From Terrabacter sp. Ter38 (GTDB lineage: Bacteria; Actinomycetota; Actinomycetes; Actinomycetales; Dermatophilaceae), in the NCBI RefSeq assembly GCF_024519435.1, contig NZ_JALJRZ010000001.1:372001-436000 (forward strand): a DNA stretch of 64,000 nucleotides, read 5' to 3'. Shown here in pieces: positions 1-8,110 of this stretch (position 1 is its first letter; every line of letters starts with the position of its first letter). The notes beneath the pieces are model-generated. The model made no database searches, was not told the origin of the DNA, and was given only the letters and a program-made list of their open reading frames with translations. The position numbers and the translations under genes were made by a program.

Positions 1-50
1 CCCCGCCGCACCACGACCCACCTGAACCCTCACCCTCGAGAAGGCCTCAC

Positions 51-1106
51 GTGACATCCCCCAGCGCCACAGCGCCCACGCCCAAGGGCACCGGCACCCT
101 CGTCGACACCGGCGCCGCGCGCCACTCGCGGATCCTGGGTGTGGGCGCCTACCGCCCCTCCCGCGTCGTCATGAACTCCGAGATCGTCGACAAGATCGAC
201 TCGAGCGACGAGTGGATCCGGGAGCGGTCCGGCATCATCAGCCGCCACTACGCCGCCCACGACGAGAGCGTCATCGACATGGCCGAGGCCGCCTCCCGCC
301 AGGCCCTCGAGCACGCCGGCGTCACACCGGAGCAGATCGGCTTCGTCCTCGTCGCCACCGTCACGCACCCCTACCAGACGCCGGCCGCGGCGCCCGAGCT
401 CGCCTCTCGGCTCGGCTCGACGGCCCCGGCCCTCGACATCTCGGCCGCGTGCGCCGGCTACTGCTACGGCGTCGCGATGGCGAGCGACATGGTCAAGGGC
501 GGCTCGGCCGACTACGTCCTCGTCGTCGGCGTCGAGAAGCTCAGCGACTTCACCGACCCCTACGACCGCGGGAGCGCCTTCATCTTCGGTGACGGCGCCG
601 GCGCCTGCGTCATCGGCCCGAGCGACACCCCGGGCATCGGCCCGACGGTCTGGGGCTCCGACGGCACCCAGCGTGACGCCATCACCCAGAGGCAGGCCTG
701 GACCGACGTCCGCGAGTCGTGGCAGTCCGCGCAGGCCGACAAGAACGTCTGGCCCGCGATCGGCATGGCCGGTCAGACCGTCTTCCGCTGGGCCGTCTGG
801 GGCATGGCCCCGGTGGCGCAGCAGGCCATCGACAAGGCGGGCATCAAGGCCGACGACCTCGACGCCTTCATCCCGCACCAGGCGAACATCCGCATCATCG
901 ACGCCATGGTCAAGCAGCTCAAGCTGCCGGCCGACATCCCCGTGGCCCGCGACATCGTCACCACGGCCAACACCTCCGCCGCCTCGGTGCCGCTCGCGAT
1001 GACCCGCATGCTCGCCGAGAAGGAGATCCCCAGCGGCGGCCTCGCGCTCCAGATCGGCTTCGGTGCCGGTCTGGTGTATGCCGCGCAGGTCGTCGTGCTG
1101 CCCTGA
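51..1106 (+). CDS. fabH: Beta-ketoacyl-ACP synthase III (FabH)
   Basis: This enzyme condenses an acyl-CoA primer with malonyl-ACP to start type II fatty-acid synthesis in the cytoplasm. The 351-residue protein has the thiolase fold with the full catalytic triad: Cys134 in ISAACAGYC, His276 in IPHQANIR and Asn307 in TANTSAAS. The start is GTG at 51, preceded by a GAGAAGG ribosome site at 39-45. About 25 residues precede the usual FabH start, so the N-terminus is slightly long. It leads a fabH-acpP-fabF cluster; in related genomes fabD lies just upstream, which would be outside the window. In actinobacteria FabH prefers branched-chain primers, but the sequence alone does not show this. Confidence 0.96.
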   Translation: MTSPSATAPTPKGTGTLVDTGAARHSRILGVGAYRPSRVVMNSEIVDKIDSSDEWIRERSGIISRHYAAHDESVIDMAEAASRQALEHAGVTPEQIGFVLVATVTHPYQTPAAAPELASRLGSTAPALDISAACAGYCYGVAMASDMVKGGSADYVLVVGVEKLSDFTDPYDRGSAFIFGDGAGACVIGPSDTPGIGPTVWGSDGTQRDAITQRQAWTDVRESWQSAQADKNVWPAIGMAGQTVFRWAVWGMAPVAQQAIDKAGIKADDLDAFIPHQANIRIIDAMVKQLKLPADIPVARDIVTTANTSAASVPLAMTRMLAEKEIPSGGLALQIGFGAGLVYAAQVVVLP

Positions 1107-1244
1107 GCACTCCCAGCACGGGCAGTCCCAGCACTCCCGCCGGTCCCGACGGGTCATTCGGGCCACGGAATGCCATCCACGACGGATGACAGCCCCGAGC
1201 ACCACCGCAAGCACGAACCGCCAACACGAACAAGGAGCAGACAG

Positions 1245-1493
1245 ATGGCTCAGTCCGAGCAGGAGATCCTCGAGGGTCTTGCCGAGATCGTCAACGAGGA
1301 GACCGGCCTCGACACCGCGTCCGTCGAGATGGACAAGTCCTTCACCGAGGACCTCGACATCGACTCCCTCTCGATGATGACGATCGTCGTCAACGCCGAG
1401 GAGAAGTTCGGCGTACGCATCCCGGACAGCGAGGTCAAGAACCTCAAGACCGTCCGCGACGCCGTCACCTTCATCGCCGGCGCGCAGTCCTGA
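1245..1493 (+). CDS. acpP: Acyl carrier protein
   Basis: The 82-residue acidic acyl carrier protein holds growing fatty acyl chains on a 4'-phosphopantetheine arm. The arm is attached to Ser41 in the motif DLDIDSLSMM. The ATG at 1245 was chosen because AAGGAG at 1232-1237 sits at the right distance and it gives the normal ACP length; a longer in-frame start at 1170 lacks such a site. It lies between the two ketosynthases that use it and is followed by a strong hairpin that could raise its output relative to fabF. Confidence 0.96.
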   Translation: MAQSEQEILEGLAEIVNEETGLDTASVEMDKSFTEDLDIDSLSMMTIVVNAEEKFGVRIPDSEVKNLKTVRDAVTFIAGAQS

Positions 1494-1499
1494 TGCAGC

Positions 1500-1532
1500 C
1501 GGTCGGCGCCCGGCACCACCGGGCGCCGACCG
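1500..1532 (+). terminator. Hairpin between acpP and fabF
   Basis: A 14-bp perfect stem (arms 1500-1513 and 1519-1532) closes a 5-nt loop just after the acpP stop codon. No T-tract follows. It could be a partial terminator or an mRNA 3'-end stabiliser that keeps acpP transcripts more abundant than fabF. That role is inferred. Confidence 0.6.
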
Positions 1533-1638
1533 AGCCGCACGGGCCGCTCTCGCCACCCAGGCACCACCGCAGCAGCCTCGACAGACCCAGCACCCCTCGC
1601 ACCACCCCACCCCACTCGACTCAGAGGAGCACGTCACC

Positions 1639-2889
1639 ATGACGTCCAATCGCGACCGACGCATCGTGGTCACCGGTCTCGGCGCCACGACGCCCTTGGG
1701 CGGCACCGCCACGGAGACGTGGGAGGCCCTGCTCGCCGGCCGGTCCGGCGCCCGCACGATGGACTTCGACTGGGTCGCCAAGTACGAGCTCCCGGTCACC
1801 TTCGCCGCGACGATCGCCACGCCCCCCATCGACGTCCTCGCCAAGGTCGAGACCCGCCGCCTCGACCCCTCGAGCCAGTACGCCCTCATCGCCGCCCGGG
1901 AGGCCTGGGCCGACGCCGGTGCCCCCGAGATCGACCCCGAGCGCCTCGGCGCCGCGATCGGCTCCGGGATCGGCGGCGTCTGGACCCTGCTCGACCAGTG
2001 GGACGTGCTCAAGGAGAAGGGACCGCGGCGCGTCTACCCGCTCGCCGTCCCGATGCTCATGCCGAACGGCCCCGCCGCAGCCGTGTCGCTCGACCTCGGC
2101 GCCCGAGCCGGGGCGCACACGACGGTCAGCGCCTGCGCGTCCGGCGCGGAGAGCATGGGCTACGCCATCGACATGATCCGCACCGGTCGGGCTGACGTCG
2201 TCGTCGCCGGCGGCACCGAGGCGGCCGTCCACCCGCTGCCGATCTCCGGCTTCGCCGCGATGCAGGCGCTGTCGACGCGCAACGACGACCCCGAGCGGGC
2301 CTCGCGGCCGTACGACACCGGCCGCGACGGCTTCGTGCTTGGCGAGGGCGCGGCCGTCATCGTCCTCGAGTCGGAGGAGCACGCGCGCGCCCGCGGTGCC
2401 CGCATCTACGCCGAGCTCGCGAGCGTGGGCATGTCGGCCGATGCCCACCACATCACCGCCCCCGAGCCCAACGGCTCCGGCGCGTCGCGGGCGATGCTGT
2501 ATGCCGTCGAGCGGGCCGATCTGTCACCGACCGACATCATCCACATCAACGCGCACGCCACCTCGACCCCTGTCGGTGACGTGGCCGAGTACAACGCGAT
2601 CAAGCGGGCGTTCGGCGACCACACGGACAACATGTCGGTGACGGCCACGAAGTCGATGACCGGGCACCTGCTCGGCGCGGCCGGCGCGCTCGAGGCCGTC
2701 ATCACGATCCAGTCGATCTACCACCGGCTCGTCCCGGCGACGATCAACCTCGACGACCAGGACCCCGAGATCCCGCTCAACGTCGTCACGGGCGAGCACC
2801 AGAAGCTGCCCGACGGCGACATCGCCGCCCTGAACAACTCGTTCGGATTCGGCGGCCACAACGTCGCCCTGGCGATCCGCAGCATCTGA
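1639..2889 (+). CDS. fabF: Beta-ketoacyl-ACP synthase II (FabF)
   Basis: This elongating ketosynthase condenses acyl-ACP with malonyl-ACP in each round of fatty-acid synthesis. It has 416 residues, the usual FabF length. The Cys-His-His triad is visible: Cys166 in VSACASGAES, His306 in INAHATSTPVGD and His343 in MTGHLLGAAGAL, with the conserved Lys338 in TATKSMTGH. The ATG at 1639 follows AGAGGA at 1623-1628. It is the last gene of the fab cluster and ends just before a bidirectional-looking terminator shared with the convergent rtcB. Confidence 0.96.
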   Translation: MTSNRDRRIVVTGLGATTPLGGTATETWEALLAGRSGARTMDFDWVAKYELPVTFAATIATPPIDVLAKVETRRLDPSSQYALIAAREAWADAGAPEIDPERLGAAIGSGIGGVWTLLDQWDVLKEKGPRRVYPLAVPMLMPNGPAAAVSLDLGARAGAHTTVSACASGAESMGYAIDMIRTGRADVVVAGGTEAAVHPLPISGFAAMQALSTRNDDPERASRPYDTGRDGFVLGEGAAVIVLESEEHARARGARIYAELASVGMSADAHHITAPEPNGSGASRAMLYAVERADLSPTDIIHINAHATSTPVGDVAEYNAIKRAFGDHTDNMSVTATKSMTGHLLGAAGALEAVITIQSIYHRLVPATINLDDQDPEIPLNVVTGEHQKLPDGDIAALNNSFGFGGHNVALAIRSI

Positions 2890-2906
2890 CGCACCCGCTT
2901 CACGGA

Positions 2907-2938
2907 GTGCCCACCCGACGTGTTCGTCGGGTGGGCAC
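2907..2938. terminator. Terminator between fabF and rtcB
   Basis: A perfect 14-bp stem (2907-2920 with 2925-2938) closes a 4-nt loop (TGTT) between two convergent genes. It is symmetrical and could stop transcription from either side. Confidence 0.8.
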
Positions 2939-2967
2939 TGCGTGTTCCGGCGCTCTGCGTCCGCGGG

Positions 2968-4176
2968 TCAGCCCTTGACGCAGAGCAGGGTGTTCAGCCT
3001 CGCGACGACCTCGACGAGAGGGCTCGGCCCCGTCGCCTGCGCCGCGATGACCGACTCGAGGTCCTTGTAGGCAGAGGGGATCTCGTCGATGACTCCAGCG
3101 TCCTTACGGCACTCCACCCCGGCCGTCTGGGCCTCGAGGTCCTCGACGGTGAACTGCCGCTTGGCCGCGTTGCGCGACATCCGACGACCAGCACCGTGGC
3201 TGGCCGAGTTGAAGGACGCCTCGTTGCCGAGCCCGCGGACGACGTAGGACCCGGTGCCCATCGAGCCGGGGATGAGCCCCAGGTCGCCCGCGCCGGCGCG
3301 GATCGCGCCCTTGCGGGTCACGACGACGTCCACCCCGTCATACGTCTCCTCCGAGACGTAGTTGTGGTGGCAGCGCACCGGCTCGTCGAACACGGCGTGC
3401 GGGAAGTGCCGCAGCACGACCTCGCGCGTCGTCGCCATCATCACCTCACGGTTGAGCAGCGCGTACTCCTGGGCCCAGTAGAGGTCGTGGAGGTACGCCG
3501 TGATCTCGGTCGTCCCGGCGAGGAACACCGCGAGGTCCCGGTCGGGTAGCCCGAGGTTGTGCTCGAGCGTCTTGGCCGTGGCGATGTGCCGCTCCGCGAG
3601 CTCCTTGCCGATGTTGCGCGACCCGGAGTGCAGCATCAGCCACAGGTGCCCGTCGTCGCCCTCGCACACCTCCCAGAAGTGGTTCCCAGATCCCAGCGAA
3701 CCGCACTGCGCCAGCGCCCGACCGCGGCGGTCGGCGATCTGCGGCGCGCGCAGCTCGCCGAAGCGCGCCACGAGTCGGTCGAACCGCATCCCCAACGCCC
3801 GGTCACGCCCCAGCACCGGAGCCGTGCCGTCGTGCGCGTTCCAGCCGACCGGCAGAACGGCCTCGATCGCCGAACGCAGCGGGCCGAGGTCGTCCGCCAG
3901 GTCTGCAGCGGTCAGGTTCGTGCGCACGCCGGTCATGCCGCAGCCGATGTCGACGCCGACGGCGGCCGGCGACACGGCATCGCGCATGGCGATGACCGAG
4001 CCGACGGTCGCCCCCTTGCCGAGGTGCACGTCCGGCATGACGCGCAGGCCGTGCACCCACGGCAGCCGGCTGATGCTGCGCAGCTGCTCCAGGGCTGCGG
4101 GCTCGACGTGCGCCGGGTCGGCCCACATGAGCGTGCGGGCCTGCGCGCCTGGGAGCGCGACAGGGAAGGTGGTCAT
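2968..4176 (-). CDS. rtcB: RNA-splicing ligase RtcB
   Basis: RtcB joins RNA ends bearing 2',3'-cyclic phosphate or 3'-phosphate to 5'-OH ends, using GTP and Mn2+. It acts in RNA repair and, in other lineages, tRNA splicing. The 402-residue protein shows the family metal and nucleotide motifs: GVDIGCGM (Cys79), GSGNHFWEV (163-171), GSRNIGK, HHNYV (270-274), PGSMGTGSYVV and NSASHGAGRRMSR, where His327 is the expected guanylylated residue. I chose ATG 4176 because AAAGG lies 9 nt upstream; the in-frame ATG at 4185 abuts that site. No archease or RtcR regulator is adjacent. Its upstream region carries short GGTCCTCGTGT repeats. Confidence 0.95.
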   Translation of the reverse strand: MTTFPVALPGAQARTLMWADPAHVEPAALEQLRSISRLPWVHGLRVMPDVHLGKGATVGSVIAMRDAVSPAAVGVDIGCGMTGVRTNLTAADLADDLGPLRSAIEAVLPVGWNAHDGTAPVLGRDRALGMRFDRLVARFGELRAPQIADRRGRALAQCGSLGSGNHFWEVCEGDDGHLWLMLHSGSRNIGKELAERHIATAKTLEHNLGLPDRDLAVFLAGTTEITAYLHDLYWAQEYALLNREVMMATTREVVLRHFPHAVFDEPVRCHHNYVSEETYDGVDVVVTRKGAIRAGAGDLGLIPGSMGTGSYVVRGLGNEASFNSASHGAGRRMSRNAAKRQFTVEDLEAQTAGVECRKDAGVIDEIPSAYKDLESVIAAQATGPSPLVEVVARLNTLLCVKG

Positions 4177-4262
4177 GGTCGTCATCCTTTCGCGGTGCCG
4201 GGCGGTGGCCCGGACTCGTGGTCCTCGTGTGGTCCTCGTGTGGTCGTCGGTCGGGTGAGGGC

Positions 4263-4308
4263 GTATGCCGGGTGGTGGCGTCCGTGTGGACCCCGCCACC
4301 CGGCATAC
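4263..4308. terminator. Hairpin built from two inverted GTATGCC copies
   Basis: A 13-bp stem (4263-4275 with 4296-4308) encloses a 20-nt loop downstream of the WhiB coding end. Each arm begins with GTATGCCGGG, the dispersed motif described in the findings, in opposite orientation. It probably terminates the HNH/WhiB transcript. Confidence 0.6.
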
Positions 4309-4318
4309 GTCGTCGGTG

Positions 4319-4693
4319 TCAGGCGCTGCGCGCGGTGTCGTGCGTCGAGGGGCGCACGTTGCCGGGGAGCTCGGTGGTCGGGCGACCCTTGGCGAGCAGC
4401 TGCCCGCCCCACACGCCCCACTCGAGCCGCTGCTGCGCCACGGTCAGGCAGGCCTCCCTGAGCGGGCAGGCCCGGCATACCGTCCTGGCCTGCTCGGCCT
4501 CGGGCTCGGTGGCCGGCCAGAAGAGGTCCGGATCCTCCTCCGCGCAGAGCGGCAGCGCGTCGCCCAGCTCGAAGGGATGCTCCGACGCCGCGCGGAAGAT
4601 CCACGCGTCGAGCGCCTGGCCGCCCCGGGAGGCCGGGCGGAGACCGACCTGTCCGAGGGACTGGGTGCGAAGGGTCGTGCGGTGCCTCGTCAT
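4319..4693 (-). CDS. WhiB-family iron-sulfur transcription regulator
   Basis: WhiB-like proteins bind a [4Fe-4S] cluster and usually act with the principal sigma factor to control transcription in actinobacteria. The 124-residue product has the four cluster cysteines Cys50, Cys73, Cys76 and Cys82, followed by the turn motif GVWGG and a basic tail (AKGRP). ATG 4693 has GGGAAGGAGC just upstream, which is good evidence for independent translation. It is read in the same frame as the preceding HNH nuclease with no stop between them. Which WhiB subgroup it belongs to cannot be said from sequence alone. Confidence 0.85.
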   Translation of the reverse strand: MTRHRTTLRTQSLGQVGLRPASRGGQALDAWIFRAASEHPFELGDALPLCAEEDPDLFWPATEPEAEQARTVCRACPLREACLTVAQQRLEWGVWGGQLLAKGRPTTELPGNVRPSTHDTARSA

Positions 4694-5197
4694 CTGGCGG
4701 GCTCCTTCCCGGGATCGGGTGACGCGCGGCGCGGTGGATGTGGTGGCTCGGGCGAAGTGCAGCTGCACGCGGGTCGGGACGTAGGGCTCCCAGCGCAACG
4801 GCATCCGTACCTCGTCCGGGGTGCGGTCGCCCTTGCGGAGATTGCACCCCTCACACGCCGACACCGCGTTGGTCCACGACGTCGCGCCGCCACGCGATCG
4901 CGGCAGGACGTGGTCCATGGTCGTGGCCGTGAAGCGGCCGCAGTAGGCGCACTGGTGCCGGTCGCGAAGCAGCACGCCCTCACGGGAGTAGGGGGCCCGG
5001 GTGCGCGAGTAGAGCCACTTCTGCTCCACGTAGCGCACCAGCCGCACGACGATCGGCACCTGGTAGGGACCGAACCGTGCTGTCTCGTGGACCTCGACGG
5101 GGGTTGCGACGCCACGCCAGATCATCCGCACGGCGTGCCGCACCGAGACGCGGTGCAGCAGCGTCTCGTCGGCGTTCCACACCTCCACCTGGGTCAT
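4319..5197 (-). CDS. HNH endonuclease reading in frame into a WhiB protein
   Basis: A single open frame of 292 codons has no internal stop. Residues 1-150 are an HNH nuclease: the zinc pairs CAYC (83-86) and CEGC (115-118) flank MDHVLPRSRGG (His96) and Asn110. Residues 169-292 are a complete WhiB-family iron-sulfur protein. The start at 5197 has a clear AGGAGG site at about 5203-5209. The WhiB part also has its own AAGGAG site and ATG at 4693, so two products are possible: a fusion and free WhiB. HNH proteins of this type usually end at about 160-170 residues, so loss of the HNH stop codon is a simple explanation. A 10-bp-phased repeat lies upstream. Confidence 0.75.
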   Translation of the reverse strand: MTQVEVWNADETLLHRVSVRHAVRMIWRGVATPVEVHETARFGPYQVPIVVRLVRYVEQKWLYSRTRAPYSREGVLLRDRHQCAYCGRFTATTMDHVLPRSRGGATSWTNAVSACEGCNLRKGDRTPDEVRMPLRWEPYVPTRVQLHFARATTSTAPRVTRSREGARQMTRHRTTLRTQSLGQVGLRPASRGGQALDAWIFRAASEHPFELGDALPLCAEEDPDLFWPATEPEAEQARTVCRACPLREACLTVAQQRLEWGVWGGQLLAKGRPTTELPGNVRPSTHDTARSA

Positions 5198-5220
5198 GGT
5201 CGGTCCTCCTCTCCGTGGTC

Positions 5221-5263
5221 TCGTCGTGTCGTCGTGTGTCGTCGTGTGTCGTCGTATGTCGTC
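5221..5263. repeat. 10-bp-phased direct repeats upstream of the HNH gene
   Basis: Four successive 10-bp blocks of the form GTCGTGTGTC (5221-5260; the first and last vary) occur 24-66 bp upstream of the HNH start at 5197. A 10-bp period places every copy on the same DNA face, as in multi-site operators; simple low-complexity sequence is the alternative. Confidence 0.5.
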
Positions 5264-5270
5264 AGGTCGA

Positions 5271-5320
5271 CGGGCGGCACGAGAAGAGCCGCCCGGTCCG
5301 GGGTCATCCCGGGGGGCGGC
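5271..5320. terminator. Two competing hairpins
   Basis: CGGGCGGC (5271-5278) pairs with GCCGCCCG (5288-5295). The same GCCGCCC can instead pair with GGGCGGC ending at 5320. On the minus strand this lies after a possible 41-codon gene and before the HNH start, so it may be a terminator or attenuator. That is inferred from structure only. Confidence 0.4.
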
Positions 5321-5351
5321 TCGACGATGGGAGCGGGTGGGGCTCGTCGCG

Positions 5352-5477
5352 TCAGCGAGGTCGCAGGCGGGGATGCCGTGGCTGGGGGTGCCGGATGCCG
5401 CACTCCCCGTAGAACGGGTAGGCCACATCGGCGAGGCACAGGCTGCGCTTCGCTTTCATGGTGGGTCCCGTTGTCAT
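5352..5477 (-). CDS. Possible small protein, 41 residues
   Basis: A short minus-strand frame encodes a basic peptide with two cysteines (segments SLCLADVAYPF and GECGIRHP). AAAGG lies about 8 nt before ATG 5477; a second in-frame ATG is at 5459. I do not recognise a family. Its position ahead of the HNH/WhiB gene could make it a leader or a first cistron. Codon pattern and ribosome site are only modest evidence. Confidence 0.4.
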   Translation of the reverse strand: MTTGPTMKAKRSLCLADVAYPFYGECGIRHPQPRHPRLRPR

Positions 5478-5604
5478 GACAGGCCTTTCGTCCGCGGACG
5501 GTGAGAAGTGTCGGGGCACAGCGGTCACGGCGCCCCGGTCGATGATGACAGGCGACACCGCTGCTCGGCCAACGGTTTTGCGAGGACCGGTCGATGCGCC
5601 ACGC

Positions 5605-5647
5605 ATGACGAGGGCCCGGGAGCACGAACCGCCCGGGCCCTCGTCAT
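5605..5647. terminator. Strong terminator hairpin
   Basis: A perfect 16-bp stem (5605-5620 with 5632-5647) closes an 11-nt loop downstream of the DUF3145 gene on the minus strand. It is a good candidate for that gene's terminator. Confidence 0.75.
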
Positions 5648-5692
5648 CTCGTGCGCCGCGCTGGAGGCCGCGGCGGGCGAGACGTCTGGTGG

Positions 5693-6208
5693 TCAGCCCA
5701 CCTTGTGCAGCCAGCGCACGGCGGCGCCGTCACCGGCGTAGCGGAAGACCTCGAGCTCCTCGTCCCACGGGACTCCGAGCAACAGGTCGATCTCGTCCTG
5801 GAGCGCGTCGACGTCGCCGCGTGTGCGCAGGATCGCCTCCCGGAGGCGGTCCTCCTGGACGACGGCATCTCCGGACGCCGACGTCATGGCGTGGTGGATA
5901 CCGAGCCGCGGCGTGTAGGACCATCGAGCCCCGTCGCAGCCGGGGGACGGCTCCTCCGTCACCTCGTAGCGCAGCCCGTCCCAGCCGCGCAGCGCGCTGG
6001 CCAGCTCCGCCCCGGTGCCAGGGGCACCGGTCCAGGTCAGCTCGGTCCGCACCATGCGAGGCGCGGCCGGCTGGGGGATCCAGTCGAATGTCAGCGGCTG
6101 GTCGAGGACGGCCTCGATCGCCCACGTGATGTGCGGGCAGAGCGCAGCCGGGGCTCCGTGTACGAACAGAACCCCGCGTGTCGTGGTGCGCGGCGTCGCG
6201 ACAGCCAT
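5693..6208 (-). CDS. DUF3145 family protein
   Basis: This 171-residue protein matches the actinobacterial DUF3145 family, recognised from its start TRGVLFVHGAPAALCPHITW and the segment GARWSYTPRLGIHHAM. The function is not known. The start at 6208 is well supported by AGGAGG a few bases upstream. It stands alone between a Rieske ferredoxin gene upstream and a strong terminator downstream. Confidence 0.88.
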   Translation of the reverse strand: MAVATPRTTTRGVLFVHGAPAALCPHITWAIEAVLDQPLTFDWIPQPAAPRMVRTELTWTGAPGTGAELASALRGWDGLRYEVTEEPSPGCDGARWSYTPRLGIHHAMTSASGDAVVQEDRLREAILRTRGDVDALQDEIDLLLGVPWDEELEVFRYAGDGAAVRWLHKVG

Positions 6209-6383
6209 CCGAACCTCCTGAAGTTGCAGGGACGTCTTCCCCAACGCCTGCTGCTTCACGTGCCGGTGGACTGACTCGGTGGTGCCGGACGAACGTGCTC
6301 GACGGCGAGCACTCGCCCATTGTGCACCATGAGGCACATCGGCACCAGCAGTCTCAGGGACCGATATGCGGCTTTCGCTCCGC

Positions 6384-6725
6384 TCAGGCGCCTGCGGGAA
6401 CGCCTGGGAAGACGATGATCTCGTCGCCACGGAGCTCCACCTTGTGGGTGCGCACCGGCTTCGTGGCCGGCAGGCACATCGGCTTGCCGTCGCTGAGGCA
6501 GAACCGGGTGGCATGGAGCGGGCACTCGACCTCGCCGGCCTCGACCCACCCGTCGGCCAGGGAGGCGTCCTCGTGCGAGCACGTGTCGTCGAGGGCGTAG
6601 TACGTGCCGTCGTCGTCGCGGAAGAGCGAGATCGGCTCGTCCGTGCCCGTGACGGCCGTGTCGAGGACGAGTGCCTCACCGGGCTCGACGTCGTCGACCG
6701 CTGCCACGCGGATGCCGTCACTCAT
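6384..6725 (-). CDS. Rieske [2Fe-2S] ferredoxin
   Basis: The 113-residue protein is a small soluble Rieske ferredoxin, like the ferredoxin components of aromatic dioxygenases or NirD-type proteins. The cluster ligands are visible: Cys49-x-His51 in TCSHED and Cys68-x-x-His71 in CPLHATRFC. No oxygenase or reductase gene is nearby, so its redox partner is unknown. ATG 6725 has GAGGAG about 9 nt upstream. In some actinobacteria a similar protein lies beside the SUF cluster, but no suf genes are in this window. Confidence 0.88.
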   Translation of the reverse strand: MSDGIRVAAVDDVEPGEALVLDTAVTGTDEPISLFRDDDGTYYALDDTCSHEDASLADGWVEAGEVECPLHATRFCLSDGKPMCLPATKPVRTHKVELRGDEIIVFPGVPAGA

Positions 6726-6934
6726 GCTCGTCGTCTCCTCACGTGCCCGGGGTCGGTGGTCACGGCGAGCCTAGAGGTTCCGCGTCCCTCGGCTGCGGCC
6801 ACCCTCGCGGCGCCCCGCGGGGCGCCGCCGCGCCAAGCGGCCGTCCTTCGCCCGCCACGCGCCCGCCTCCACGACGGTCGCCGACCGGTCGCTAGACTCC
6901 GACCGATCTCAGCGGCCCGGCCGCTGACGGTCCC

Positions 6935-7011
6935 GGGGCAGTAGCTCAGCCGGTCAGAGCAGCGGACTCATAATCCGTCGGTCGTGGGTTCAAGCCCCAC
7001 CTGCCCCACCA
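6935..7011 (+). tRNA. tRNA with CAT anticodon (Met or Ile2)
   Basis: The 77-nt cloverleaf has acceptor arms GGGGCAG (6935-6941) and CTGCCCC (7001-7007), T-arm GTGGG-TTCAAGC-CCCAC, anticodon loop CTCATAA and an encoded CCA end. A CAT anticodon means elongator methionine or, if the cytosine becomes lysidine, isoleucine for ATA codons; I cannot separate these by eye. A TAGACT -10-like box lies at 6893-6898. Its 3' end marks the left edge of an accessory region, and a related 3' half recurs at 12196. Confidence 0.9.
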
Positions 7012-7059
7012 TGAATCCCCTTGCGGCACAAGTGGATCAATCATCGATCGGACGACCGC

Positions 7060-7722
7060 AACGCGATGACCGTCGCGTCCATGCACACTCCATGCACACG
7101 CGCGGCATCGAGCCGACCATGCCGTGACGCTGGAGTTGGTGGACCAGCTTCCTGGACCGGAACTGCGACCCTGCCGACACCGCGGTCGGTGTGTAGGACG
7201 CAGCCGGCCACGTCGGCGCCGTCAGCGTGGCGCCGGGCGACGGCGTTGTCCAGGGCCGCGACAGCGAGGGAAGACTTCATCCGTGAGTCGATGGAGTAGC
7301 CGACGATCCGGTTGGAGTACAGGTCCTTGACGGCACACCGGTAGAGCTTGCCCTCGCCGGTCCAGTGCTCGGTGATGTCGCTGAGCCACAGTCGGTTCGG
7401 GGCGGGCGCGGTGAAGTCGCGCTCGACCAGGTCGTCGTGGACCGGAGGGCCCGGCGTCTTTCCGTTGCGTCCGGGCTTCTTGCCGAACGACGGACCACGA
7501 GCCCAGCTGCGAGCAGAGCTTCCACGCGGTCCGCTCGGCCATCGCCTCGCCGGCGTCGCGGGCCTCGCCGACCAAGAACCAGTACCCGAACTCCGGGTCA
7601 TCGCGGTGGGCGTCGAACAACGCGTTCGCCCGGTACGCCGCCGTCAGCTCAGCAGCCGTGACCGGCCCGGCGAGCCAGCGGTAGTGGGGCTGGCGAGCGA
7701 TCTTCAGCACCCGGCACGTCAC
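7060..7722 (-). pseudogene. IS3 orfB transposase, frameshifted and truncated
   Basis: The DDE integrase-type transposase can be followed across three frames: MTCRVLKIARQPHYRW at the start, then PGPPVHDDLVERDF, LSDITEHWTGEGKLY with the first catalytic Asp, then AGCVLHTDRG with the second Asp. A further shift leads to SQFRSRKLVHQLQRHGMVGS, after which homology stops before the catalytic Glu. The missing end abuts the tRNA gene. It is inactive. Confidence 0.82.
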
Positions 7723-7747
7723 CGTGACGAGGATCCCGTCCCGTCGA

Positions 7748-8066
7748 TCAGCTGGCCAGCTCGCGGACGAGCGGATACATCATTTTCCCGGCAGGTGCGC
7801 CTGCGAAAGATAGGCGGCCGCAGGACCTCGTTCTCCTGCTCGAGCAGCTTGATCCGCTTGTTCGCCTCCCGCAGCGCATCGGACTCGCTGGAGGCCCGGG
7901 CCGGGACCGACGCACTGGCAGAGCGTCGCTCATCGATCGTCAGCCACCGCCTCAGACACGACGGCGAGATGCCGAAGTCCTTCGCGACCTGGGCTACGGA
8001 GGCATCCGTCTCCTTGAAGACCCGGATCACGTCCTCGCGGAACTCGGTGGGGAACGCCTTGGGCAT
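7748..8066 (-). pseudogene. IS3 orfA transposase, frameshifted
   Basis: The N-terminal part from ATG 8066 (MPKAFPTEFREDVIRVF) is a helix-turn-helix orfA of IS3 elements, followed by the leucine-zipper segment NKRIKLLEQENEVL. After EVLR, one or two bases are missing; the family ending AAYLSQAHLPGK continues in another frame and stops at 7748. The natural -1 frameshift of IS3 does not explain this break. Confidence 0.8.
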
Positions 8067-8110
8067 GGTGCACATCCTTCCGGCGCCGACACACATCGAC
8101 GCAGATCAGA

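Larger units (their letters stand above)
7041..8110 (-). mobile_element. Degenerate IS3-family insertion sequence
   Basis: Two overlapping transposase frames in the IS3 arrangement lie on the minus strand. Both are broken: orfA by a small deletion, orfB by at least two frameshifts and loss of its C-terminal end next to the tRNA. I found no clear pair of terminal inverted repeats. The element cannot move itself. Confidence 0.8.

Noticed and set aside
30-2012. 660-codon minus-strand frame across fabH-acpP-fabF
   Set aside because: It mirrors three certain genes on the other strand, is low-complexity (Gly, Val, Arg, Asp) and has no family match; typical of very high-G+C DNA.
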